Below, piece by piece: positions 1-12,799 of a stretch of DNA of 64,000 nt. Every line of letters starts with the position of its first letter. Positions within the stretch are counted from its first letter, which is position 1. The notes beneath the pieces were generated by a model that ran no database searches, was not told the DNA's origin, and was given only the letters and a program-made list of their open reading frames with translations. This DNA comes from Ligustrum vulgare (lineage: Eukaryota > Streptophyta > Magnoliopsida > Lamiales > Oleaceae). The stretch lies in assembly GCA_963555705.1 (NCBI GenBank), contig OY743174.1, positions 57,248,234 to 57,312,233 of the forward strand, in the 5' to 3' direction. The position numbers and the translations under genes are program-made.

Positions 1-351
1 AGAATGGTCACACAAAGTCATAGTTGACCAAATCAAACAGTCACATTCCATACTTGTCAAAAGTCGCACAAAGTTACAATTAGTCAATATTTTGGTCATA
101 ATTATCAAATAAACTTATCACATTTCGTAATTGTCATGAGGCGTACTAAGTCACAATCGACAATAATTTTGAGTCACAATTACCTAAGAATTGGTCGGAT
201 TCTATGTTCATCACAAGTTGCACAAAGTCACAATTAGTCAATAATTTGGTCATAGTTACCTAATAATTTCGTCACGTTTCAGTCTCATCACAAGTCGTAC
301 AAAGCTACGGTTAATCAATATTTTGGTCACAACTACTTAATAATTGGTCAA
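1..351. repeat. ~77-bp minisatellite, at least four diverged units
   Basis: Units share a core of the type GTCGCACAAAGTCACAAT followed by TTAGTCAATAATTTGGTCAT. Core starts are near 63, 141, 218 and 295, which gives periods of 78, 77 and 77 bp. The first partial unit runs off the left edge of the window. No coding potential was seen. Confidence 0.7.
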
Positions 352-495
352 AAACACTATTGAAGTCACCCAACCAACCAACCCTACCCCAGCCCCACAA
401 CCACCCCAACCCAACCCAACCCAACCCCAAAATAATCACCTTCCAGCAATACCGCCACTGTCACTGTCGCTACTGGCCACGACCACCATCACTTT
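352..495. other. C-rich, purine-poor spacer, no gene
   Basis: This stretch is rich in CCAACC and CACCAC. Open frames here are proline-rich low-complexity readings without a recognisable domain. It is the left flank of the solo LTR that follows; the same CACCACCAC-rich flank resumes at 3246. Confidence 0.4.
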
Positions 496-3245
<2,750 letters not shown>

Positions 3246-3632
3246 ACTTTCACCACCACTACCACCTTCACCAACACAACTACGCTACAATCACAATCAT
3301 CACAATATAAAAGCAACACGTAGTCCAAGCATCCACGATCTGAATCTCTTCTCCACCATTCTGGTTTAAATCTATCTATACGTAAACTCTTGCTGTCAGT
3401 TTTCCCTTTCACACACACTTGGAAAACAACTAGATCGTCGTCGCGCGATAGTCTGCAAAAAGCAAGATAGCTTTTGCGAGCAGTGCACCTCCGTTGTTGC
3501 AGGAAACGACGACATCGCGGCATAGTGTTTCTCATGGCCGGCGATTATGACTGTTGATCAATTATTTGGTGGTTAGTGGTTGCGATTTACCAGGAAGGAC
3601 ACAGAGAGAGAGTAGAGAAAGGTTGGGGAGAC
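3246..3632. other. Intergenic, no gene seen
   Basis: Right flank of the 2.75 kb solo LTR, rich in CACCACCAC-type sequence at first. An open minus-strand frame of about 100 codons here has no recognisable motif and overlaps the LTR border, so I do not call a gene. Confidence 0.4.
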
Positions 3633-4132
3633 TAGGGATGGAAATTAGTCGGGTTCAGGGCGGGTCGGGGCCGCCCCGCCCTAACCTGCGACTGTTCGCG
3701 GGTCGGGTCGGGTCGGGGTGGGGCGGATCACGGGGCGACCTCCCGTCCCGCTAATGACCCAAATATATATATATATATTTAAATTGGTAATGAAATTTTA
3801 TGTGAAAAATTTAGGAGTCGAACTAGTTAGAATTTTTAAATTTGAACTTTAAAGATAATATGTATATATTTGAAGAAAAAAATCAATAAACAATATAATG
3901 GTATAGTGGTTGTATATTCTCATATCCCTAAATTCCACCAAGGTTCAATTCCTCTGAACTTCATCAAATTTCTTTTAGTTTCTCATTTCAATATTTTTTT
4001 TAAAAAAAAAAAATTAATTTTACCTGGTAGGGGCGGGCCCGCCCCGAAATAGCCGCTGGGCGGAAAACCCGCCCCACGAACCCGACGGGGCGGGTCATTT
4101 CGGGTCCTACGGGTTTTTTTTTTCCATCCCTA
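3633..4132. mobile_element. hAT-type MITE, 500 bp, 8-bp TSD
   Basis: Termini are TAGGGATGGAAATTAG on the left and TTTTTCCATCCCTA on the right, which are inverted repeats. The 8-bp flanks GGGGAGAC (3625-3632) and GGGGAAAC (4133-4140) differ at one base. Subterminal regions are dense in GGGCGGGTC and its complement, as expected for hAT transposase-binding motifs. No transposase is encoded. Confidence 0.85.
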
Positions 4133-4377
4133 GGGGAAACGATTTAGGGGTGTTTGGGTTTTGGACGTTAATTTTAAGATTAAAATATTTAATTAATAAG
4201 TAAGTGTTAATTGGGTAATTAACACCTGCTTTTTAAAAATGTAAAATTCATCACCATATTCTTACAATGTGATCTTTAAATGTAGGTTTCCATGTAATTT
4301 TCTCATAAATTAACGGCTTCATGAGAAAAACTTCAATAGTTCATACTTTTTCTTCAAAAAGCACTTAGGTTGCGTTT

Positions 4378-4865
4378 GATTGCGATTGTGGAAAATGGAT
4401 GGAAAGAAAATATTTTCGTGGAAAATATCAATTGGAAGTGTTTGATTTGTTTAATTTTATAGGTGGAAAAAGTAAGGAATTTTTCAAGTTTTGGCATTTG
4501 ATTGACTTTATTTTTCATGACAAATAAAGTAAAATTTAGCTATTTTAATTTATTTATTTTTTTACTTTTTTAATATATTTTTATTTGATAATAATAATGT
4601 TATTTTTTGGAACAAAAATAAGTCAATTAACAACAACAAAGTTGATCAAACGTATCGAAAATTATTTTCCATGTAAGCTGGCAAATGAAAAACTAGCAAA
4701 AACCAAATTAAACGTTTTCCATCCAATTCCAGCAAATCAGGCGCATGGAGGAAATCAAAGCAAATATTTTCCGTGCTTAATTTGGATTGTCAAACAAGCA
4801 AAAATGAGAAAAGTAAGAAAATATTTGTATTTTTCATGTAAAATATGGACCTATCAAACATACCC
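4378..4865. mobile_element. PIF/Harbinger (Tourist-like) MITE, 488 bp, TSD TTA
   Basis: The left end GGTTGCGTTTGATTGCGA and the right end CTATCAAACATACCC are imperfect inverted repeats. TTA lies on both sides (4375-4377, 4866-4868), the usual PIF/Harbinger target. No coding capacity. Confidence 0.65.
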
Positions 4866-5200
4866 TTAAATTTGGTAATTATCAGCAAAGAATTAAAAGA
4901 AAATATATCTCAAATAATACTCAATTTTGCTACACGTGCCTAATAATTTATCGTGAATTTGGACCAGAATTTCATCAATCAAATAAAAAAAAATCATCTC
5001 TTTTTTAACATCTACGTAATCAATAAGGAGAAAAGGAAATTACATAAAATATTCATTTTTACATTATCACTTGCAAAAATGTCCCAAAATTTAGTGATGT
5101 CTATTTTCATCATTTTCGGACTAAAATGCCCTGAATAGAAATTTGAAATTCCATAAACATAAGAAAGTCTTCATTATAATATTTTATATTGTACTTGAAC
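4866..5200. other. AT-rich intergenic, nothing recognised
   Basis: No open frame with a recognisable product and no repeat end was seen between the Harbinger MITE and the solo LTR. Confidence 0.5.
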
Positions 5201-5205
5201 CAATG

Positions 5206-5963
5206 TGATGTGTTCCGAACCCTCGACAATCAGAGTCATAGCAGGCTTGACGAAAAAATTCAAGTAATTCAAGTCAAAACGGAGTTAGTTGCAAATGGAG
5301 CAAAATCGAAGCAAAAAAGGGACCAGTTTTGTTCTTACGGCCGTAATGTAAAGATTATCACGGACGTAACCTCCCCTCGAGTTAACATGCAGAATTCCAA
5401 GATTTTCATATTTACGGCCGTAAGTATAAGTGTCACGGCCGTAACTTTAAACAGAAAAACACTTACGCCCGTAAGTGTCATCTTTACGGTTGTAACTGCT
5501 CAACGGATCAGATTTTGCAGATTTTTATTTCCTTATCAGTTTTAGTTATTTTAGTTTAATTAGAATTCTATTTTGAGCCCAATTAGCGGCTAGTGTTTTT
5601 GTTTGCTTATTTATACGCTTTTTCCATTCATTGTAAATCAGACTTGATTTTGTTATAAACAGTTTTTATTGAGGATTCAATAAAAGATATAGGTGGATTT
5701 CTATATTTTCGAACTTATCAAGAATATTTCTTGTAGCGTTCAAATACCGAACTTATCAAATATTGGCTAAAATATTTGTGGCGTTCAAAACCAGAAACTC
5801 ATCAAGGAGATTGAGCAAATCCTTGTGGCGTTTCGAAAGTCGTGGTTCTTTTTTCCGCATCGTTGAGCCATCGCGTCGTGAATATCGGGTCATGATTCAT
5901 TCGTCCAACCACAACCCGAGTTCGGAACTTTCAGGCGTTTCTTCCGCGCTTCGAATCTCATCA
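5206..5963 (+). mobile_element. Solo LTR of a Gypsy relative, 758 bp, TSD CAATG
   Basis: It starts TGATGTGTTCCGAACC and ends TCTCATCA, with CAATG directly on both sides (5201-5205 and 5964-5968). The start resembles the LTR of the full-length Gypsy at 9595 (TGATGTGATCCAGATC), and the ends CATCA agree. The U3 part carries the same kind of palindrome-pair array as that element, but the rest is strongly diverged. It is therefore a sister family or an old copy. The absence of internal sequence indicates LTR-LTR recombination. Confidence 0.85.
5335..5495. promoter_or_regulatory. Array of six 12-bp palindromes in LTR U3
   Basis: Sites match TTACGGCCGTAA or one- to three-base variants and start at 5335, 5358, 5412, 5433, 5463 and 5484. 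They form three pairs with 23, 21 and 21 bp between pair members. Pair starts are 77 and 51 bp apart. The position in U3 suggests a protein-binding array; this is inference. Confidence 0.6.
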
Positions 5964-5968
5964 CAATG

Positions 5969-7712
5969 AAAACTCAACACATAATGATCATTCTTTTATC
6001 CAACGTATATTTGGACTTTACGTGTTTTTAGTAAGGGAACCATTCAGTTGAAGCCCTAAGCTCATATCTCTTACAATCACTCATTTCCCATCTCTCTCAA
6101 ACCGCTCTCACTGCCTCCTTACAGGCGCAGCCCCTTCTTCTACGGGCCCTCCGTCTCCATCTCTCTGATTCCTCACACATGGCATATTTCTTAGAGGCTT
6201 GAATACTACAACTAAGCAAATCTCTGAAACTTTAATCATTTATTTTCATTGATCATCATCTCACACAAAGCATTTCAAACTATTTCTTCCAGCTTGATTT
6301 TCCTCTGTAAAAAATGTCGAGCATAATAATGAATTGGAAATGAGGGTTTGATTATAAAAGTAAAAATTCATTTTAAAGCCTAGAGTTTTGCTAAAGATTT
6401 AAGTTAGCCTCCTACTTTATTTCTAAATCCCCCAACTACCTAGAGTTTTAGTATTCCTCAAATTTAAACGCAGCTCTTCCTCAGATTTATACTGATTTCT
6501 CAACATGGAAATGACGAAAATGGTATTGTGTAAGTTCTAGCTTCATTTTCTTGGGTCTATCTGTTTGGTATTTTTATTTAATTTTTTTATTCAATTTTTA
6601 TTTTTATTTTATTTTTTTTGCGTTTATTGAAAACTTTAATATTTCCACTTATTTATGCCTATTGGAACAATTCCTGTTGCTGAAAATGGAAGAAGCATGA
6701 GTAGGGCTGTCAATATACAAGGAAGAAAGATCTTTCAATTTATCCCATGTTGCTCATGTATGTATTTGTCGATTTGAAACTTTAAAAAGGTTATTGGACT
6801 ATTGACATCTGTTTTCAACGGGAAAGTTGTTTTGATCCATTAGCTTCATATTCTAAACCTGAATTTGTTTGCATTCCCATCATTGAGGCCTCATTTTCTG
6901 CTTTACCCCTTTTCTTAGGCACTATCTAATGATAGTTTTGATTTTTTTTCCTTCATGGGTTTTCTTCTTTTCACATATTTGATTGGGTTTCAGTTCATGG
7001 TTTTTCCTGTGTTGATATATATTGGATATTGAGTGTTTGATGTTTCTTCATTTTCTTGGATTATTTAATTTGAAATTTGAAGCTAGGTTTTGTTCCCTCA
7101 TTCTTTGAAGCTGTTGGACAGTATAATATTTCCTAAATAGTTTATACATTTGGTGTTCATTACGTGAACGATTCCGATGACGAAGATGAACCACCTCCCG
7201 TGGACATGGAAGATGTCATTGTTATAAGCCAGTGAGCTCTCTGAAATTTCCACTATTGAAGAGTAGTCGAAGTGATTTCCCTTTTAATGTTATTGTAGGT
7301 TAATGAGCATTTTATTTGTGTCATCATAAAACTAGTTATCTTTCAATGAAGCTACTGGAATAAAAGCAAGACGATATGCATTGAAATGTAATATTACGTT
7401 GACGTAAATGCGAGTAAAATATTGGACTAAATTCCGTCACATTAAATGTCGCTCTAGACACTTCATACGTCGAGTTTGAATCTAAAATTACAGAATGTAG
7501 AGAATTAAAATAAATCAACAAATCATTCATCAAAGTTTGTAACATTAAATACTACATGAGCAAATCTAAAATACTATTCCCTATGACCTAGTAGCAACAA
7601 AATACAAGGTTGATTAATACAAAAAATTATTGGTGAGCATGAAAAGCTTGTGAAATACCAAAAACGCAAAAATACGAGATTCATTATCTTCTCCTGCTAC
7701 TCGTCTATGTTG
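5969..7712. other. Unresolved region with weak exon-like pieces
   Basis: A CT-rich stretch near 6060-6180 resembles a plant 5'UTR. A short acidic frame at 7164-7235 reads NDSDDEDEPPPVDMED and ends VIVISQ-stop; it could be the last exon of a gene or a gene remnant. No ATG-to-stop model and no known domain could be assembled, so I do not call a gene. Confidence 0.3.
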
Positions 7713-7717
7713 TATGT

Positions 7718-9217
7718 TGTTCACTGATATCTTGCGATGCGAAATACCCCCGCAAGTGCACGGGTCGTGAGAAGTAATAAAGTGAACCTAGGAGTCCGGA
7801 TTATCGTCCCACGAGGACTGCTATTAATTACCAAAATATTTTAGTTCTACACTTTATTTGAACGAACAAATGAATTTGAGGTTTTAAACTAAAACTAAAG
7901 AATTTAAAATTGGAGAATTGTTTTTTTTTTAAATACGATTGTAAAGTAGTTGGGATTTACGATTTCACCTAACCAATTAAATTAACTCGAATTCCAGTTT
8001 TATTTCCTAAATATGCATTTGGTCGAATTCACTAATTTAAATTGAAATTTCTCTCTCGAGTTTAAATCAACTCTACCTAAATAAGTCAACCATGTATCTC
8101 TACAGCGGGTATGAATATTCCTTATCTAGATGCATTACATTCAAGAATTCACACACGACCGCAATAATTACAAGAATATATCTCTATCTCTAGTTCAATT
8201 ACGGGATTTATTTCCTAGATCTATGTTATTAACTAACCTCTCGGATTATGGAAATAACACATGAAATCATGAATAAGTGGCCAGTTCATTCACGCATTAA
8301 ACGCAATAATAAATCAACACATGCATTAAAGCGTTAAAACAAGGAATGTGGAATTAAAATAATTAACTAGGCTACATCGTTCATCTCAACGTCAAATTTA
8401 GCTACACATCATATTTAAATAGCAAAAACAAAATATAATGACGTTCATTGAAAATAACAAAGAAGAATGGAAAAATTGCACCAATTATCAATTCTTCAAA
8501 TATCTTCAATTCAAGCCCCTCTGCGATACTTGAATATCCAAGAATTTGAATTAAAATCTTTGTTGTGGCTCGTTCTATGGAGAGGCAAATGTCTTTTTTT
8601 TCGTGCATCATGTGTTGTATATATATGTTTTGGAGAAATCCTAGGTCAAAAAGCCCAAAGCCTGTTAAAAATCGCGAAAGAAATCTGATCTGCGGCCCAA
8701 TCGGACAAGTGCGCGATCGCGCAGGCGTATGGCTGGCGATATCGTGGAAGACCCTTTTACTCTCAGGTTAAGATTTTGCACTATCTCGCGATCGCTTGGT
8801 ACATATCCAGCGATCGCGACTTCATCTTTCTTTCAGCTGTGTAAGTTGGTCCCTAACTTTTAATTGCACCTTCAATCCTCAACTTCCAATTATTGCAATT
8901 TAGTCCCCAAACTTTATCTTCTTCTCAATTTGCACATTCAAGCTCTTAATTCATTCAATTAGGTCCTCCAACCTCTGATTCGTTCATTTTGGCACATTTC
9001 ATCTTTCCGGTTGACGTCACAAACTTATTAATTGCTTGTTTTAGCTCCAATCAACATCCAATTATGCATTTTTCTCATCAATTACTTCATTCTTCATCTT
9101 TTGGGATATTTTCTGCAAAGTAAACAAATAAACACAAATTAAGTAGCATATATTCTAAAACGATAATAATTTATTCTAATTTAGACATACAGATAAGTGT
9201 ATAAAACACACTTACCA
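7718..9217 (-). mobile_element. Solo LTR, about 1.5 kb, TSD TATGT
   Basis: The plus-strand left end is TGTTCACTGATATC, soon followed by CCCCGCAAGTGCACGGGTCG, a motif common near the 3' end of plant LTRs. The right end is CACACTTACCA. TATGT lies on both sides (7713-7717 and 9218-9222). A second TATGT at 7706-7710 leaves a 7-bp ambiguity at the left border. The motif position suggests that the LTR reads on the minus strand. It separates a transposase remnant (9222-9530) from whatever lay downstream of it. Confidence 0.7.
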
Positions 9218-9221
9218 TATG

Positions 9222-9530
9222 TCAACGCGTGAGCCTATTGTGGCCAGAATTTCCACATAGTGTGTGCACAGAAATGTACCATTGCAAATCCTCATCATCT
9301 AACACATCAGCTGGTGGTATATTCATGTTTAGAACTTTGAATTTTAACTGGATTTGAAATTTGAGTCTGTCAATGTTGAGCTTCTCGGAAAGTAATTTCA
9401 GAAGTACCTCGAATGTAACGTCAATCCTAACAACAATGGATGTTGTCCGGTTGCCAAGCCACTTCCAGTTGTCATTAAATTTGAGAAAAGTTCCACTGTG
9501 CGAGACAACGAACCTCATTATATCTTCCAT
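9222..9530 (-). pseudogene. MuDR-like (MULE) transposase N-terminal remnant
   Basis: A minus-strand frame of about 102 codons begins MEDIMRFVVSHSGTF and includes VRIDVTFEVLLKLLSEKL. It ends with a segment around IPPADVLDDEDLQWYISV. This pattern (basic strand, VTFEEL-type helix, NDEDL-type acidic loop) is that of the plant MuDR N-terminal PB1-like domain. That assignment is from memory of the family. The catalytic MULE domain, zinc knuckle and terminal repeats are not visible. The frame stops at the TSD of the solo LTR, and the Gypsy element starts 65 bp upstream of its ATG. It is a relic interrupted on both sides. Confidence 0.5.
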
Positions 9531-9594
9531 ACCTAGACGCCAAGAACAATAATGTCATGAGCTAACACGAGATAAGTGGATACAAAAAAAACTA

Positions 9595-10471
9595 TGATGT
9601 GATCCAGATCACGAGTACCAGTCCGCGCAAAGATCCGTTGATAATCGAAGGAGGGCTGATGACTCGATTGCAAACAAATAGGGCCAAAGAAGCGATGGAC
9701 AAGCTAGTACAAGAAACGGTGGACAAAACTATGTTCATGGCTGCAAAAGAAGCAAGTTCCGTGTTGGAGACTGGTCGAGACGACGAGTGGATCAACCTCA
9801 TTCAAGCCGTCGAAGAAAATTGTGAAGTTTCAAAAATTACAGCTGTAACCTATAATTCTTACGGCCGTAACGAGTCCACTGCTAAAAACTGAAATTTTGA
9901 AAAGTTGGACTTACGGCCATAACTCACATGTGTCACGGCCGTAATGCAGCCTCGGGTTGAAAACAAGATTTTCAGAAAATAGGACTTACGGCTGTAAATT
10001 ATGTCTCACGGCCGTCACTGTTAAACAGAAAGCTTCTTACGGACGTAAAGAATAAGGTCACGGCCGTAAATGTCAATACTCGTAATTTTTATATTTTTAT
10101 TTCTTTCCATATTTTTAGCAATTTCATTCCTTGTTTAATTAGGGCTCTTAAGCCAGATTTTGACCCTATTTATAGGGATGTAATTTTCATTATTAGTTAG
10201 ACAATTATCGATATTATTGTAAGGAAAATTGCTTTTAAACTTCTATTCTTCATTTAATACAATCTGAACTTTCGAGTTATTCTTGTTTGTTCAAATCTCG
10301 GTGAGAATTAATATTGCTTGTGATCAAGAGGTCAATATATTCGTGTGATTGTATTGGTTGCTTGGTTCAATTAATTTTAATTGGATCCATAAATCGTGGT
10401 TTCTTGGCGTTCTTGAGTCGATTCAATATTTTGTGGGTTGCGTAGCTACAATTGCTACGTGGTTTGCATCA
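9595..10471 (+). repeat. 5' LTR of the Gypsy element
   Basis: 877 bp, TGATGTGATCC to TTTGCATCA. The first ~298 bp are an open reading frame equivalent to the Pol tail read in the 3' LTR. The palindrome array follows, then a T-rich stretch and the R/U5 part. Confidence 0.95.
9837..10069. promoter_or_regulatory. Array of eight 12-bp palindromes in 5' LTR
   Basis: Sites start at 9837, 9859, 9911, 9933, 9986, 10006, 10037 and 10058. The consensus is TTACGGCCGTAA, with the second site of a pair often TCACGGCCGTAA. Pair members are 22, 22, 20 and 21 bp apart, close to two helical turns. Pair starts are 74, 75 and 51 bp apart. Likely part of the U3 enhancer; function inferred. Confidence 0.65.
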
Positions 10472-10473
10472 TT

Positions 10474-10490
10474 TGGTATCAGAGCTTAGG
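10474..10490 (+). other. Primer-binding site (initiator tRNA-Met type)
   Basis: TGGTATCAGAGCTTAGG begins two bases after the 5' LTR. TGGTATCAGAGC is the usual plant LTR-element site complementary to the 3' end of initiator tRNA-Met. Confidence 0.9.
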
Positions 10491-10979
10491 CTCCAAAAAT
10501 CAAAGTTATATCTTTATTTTGTTTCTTGAGTTTTCTTAATTTTATTTCTTAGTGTTCTTCAAGTTCTTGAGTCTTTAATCCAAAAAGTGTCAATAAAAAA
10601 TTCAAAAGTCGTTATTTCCTTCGTTTGGTATTCAAATAAAATTTCAACAGGGAAGAAGAAAATTGTTGTTTGATTTCGAGAATTGCCTTCTTGAATCAAT
10701 CTTAGATTCCATAAAAGTGTCAAGTCCTTTATATAGTCAGATTTCATTCTCTCAAGGTCTTCTTCGAGTTTTCCAACAAGATCATAAATTCTCACTCATA
10801 CTCGATTTGAATCATTTGGGCTTAAACTTGTTTGAGTTCGGATTCGTTCTTTGAAGTAATTGGGGTGAAAGCCATTGAGTGGAAAAAGACAGAGAGGTGA
10901 GATCAATAGAGGGTAAATGCCAAAAGTTGAGTGATACACGAGCGAAATACACATGAGGTATATATTACTTAGTTTTAGG

Positions 10980-12194
10980 ATGTCGGAAAATTCTATTACA
11001 GCAAAGAACGATGATCAAGTCAACATGGTGGAAGAGTTGGCACAACGCTTTGAGAAAATGCTTGGGGATATGTCAGGCAGAATTGAAAGGTTAGAGCGGC
11101 CTAGGGAAGCACCCAATGTGCGGAGACAAGTGGGGCGTGGTCATAGGATAGAGACAGAGGAAGAAGATAAATTTGATGGGTATGATGATGGGGCACTTAT
11201 GGACAGAGAGGTTAGGCGTGAACGACGAGGTAGAGAGGTTGTTGGAGATCGACCGGATCGTGGCATGAGTAATAACAAAACAACCATTCCTTCCTTTAAG
11301 GGTCGGAGTGATCCAGAACAATACTTAGAATGGGAGAAAAGGATTGAGTTGATATTAGATTGCTACAGCTATACGGAGGAGAAAAAGGTTAAGGTTGCGG
11401 TTCTTGAATTCACTGATTATGCACTTACTTGGTGGGATCAATTAGCAAATTCTAGGAGGCGAAATCGTGAGAGACCTATTAGTACATGGGGTGAATTAAA
11501 GACGGTCATGAGGAAGAGATTTATCCCTATTCATTACCATAGGGAACTTCATCAAAAACTACAAAGTCTTTACCAAGGTTCTAAGAGTGTCGAGGATTAT
11601 CATAAGGAGATGGAGATGTTGATGCTTAGAGCCAATGTAGAGGAGGATGAGGAGGCCACTATGGCCCGTTTCTTGAATGGTATGAATAAAGAAATATCAA
11701 ATGTAGTCGAATTGCAACACTATGTGGAGTTAGAAGATATGCTACATATGGCCATGAAAGTGGAGAAGCAATTGAAGAGAAAAGGGACAGCTAAGTATCA
11801 GTCGGGTCCTTCGGGTTCTAATCCGTCTTTGAAGCCGAGGTGGGAAAATAAAGGAGTTGGGGCTGTTTCGAAGGGGAAGATTGAGGTACCCAAGGGAAAT
11901 GAGGAGTCCGTTAACAAATTTCCACCCAAAGGGGAGTCTCAACCATCTAGGAGTAGAGATATCCAATGCTTCAAATGCTTGGGAAGATGACATGTGACTT
12001 CTCAATGCCCTAATAGATGTGTCATTACCATGCGAGCGGAAGGAGCTTGGAAAAGTGACGGTGATGAAGAGGACTATAGCGACATGTCCGCTTTGGAGGA
12101 AGCTAGTGATAATGAGGAATTTTTATCAGGGGAGCATGGGCCGTTATTAGTAGCAAGGCGAGCCCTTAGTGCTCAAGTCGACGTGGAGCAATAG
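10980..12194 (+). pseudogene. gag: Gypsy gag, interrupted by nonsense codons
   Basis: The frame opens MSENSITAKNDDQ and contains the retrotransposon gag domain, with a PEQYLEWEKRIELILDCYSY segment and the helical FIPIHYHRELHQKLQSLYQG block. The zinc knuckle CFKCLGR-stop-HVTSQC has a TGA at 11988-11990 where the family has glycine. The downstream frame runs to a second stop at 12192-12194. The upstream start at 10953 is possible, but the methionine at 10980 fits the family better. Gag would form the virus-like particle around the element RNA. This copy could yield only a protein truncated in its nucleic-acid-binding knuckle. Confidence 0.9.
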
Positions 12195-12500
12195 AGGGAG
12201 AACATATTTCATACACGGTGTCGCATCCAAGACAAGGTAAGTAGTATAATTATTGACGGTGGTAGTTGTACAAATGTTGCTAGTACCACACTAATTGAGA
12301 AATTAGGATTACCATTGTTGAATCATCCATCACCTTATAGACTTTAGTGGTTAAATGATAGTGGTGAAATTAAGGTGAATAGGAGGGTGTTAGTGAATTT
12401 TTCTATTGGTAACTATGTGGATGAAGTGATGTGTGATGTGGTTCCTATGCAAGCCGGTCACATTTTGTTGGGTAAGCCTTAACAATATGATAGGAATGTG
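12195..12500 (+). pseudogene. Gypsy aspartic protease region, broken
   Basis: The readable frame contains IIIDGGSCTNVAS, the active-site segment (D-G-G-S) typical of plant Gypsy proteases. It is closed by TAG at 12345-12347 and TAA at 12480-12482. The protease normally cuts the Gag-Pol polyprotein. Neither stop is compatible with one continuous polyprotein. Confidence 0.75.
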
Positions 12501-12799
12501 ACACGTGACGGGTATAAAAATAGATATAGTTTTACCAAGGATGGGATAAATATTACACTTACACCATTTACATCATCAAAAGTTTATGCAGATCAAGTTA
12601 AATTGAAAAATGATGAAGACCAAAAGGTGAGGAAACTTGAAAAAAAGAGAGTCGATGTCACGACCTCAGAAAAAGGAGAGGAAAAGAGGGTTGGAGCCAC
12701 GACTCCAGAAAAAGGAGAGGCGAAAGAAAAAAGAGTGTTGGGGTACATACCTCAGAAAAATGAGAGGGAGCGAAGAGTGCCAGAAAAGAAAAACCAAGA

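Noticed and set aside
11742..12005. Minus-strand frame over gag
   Set aside because: Antisense shadow of gag with no domain.
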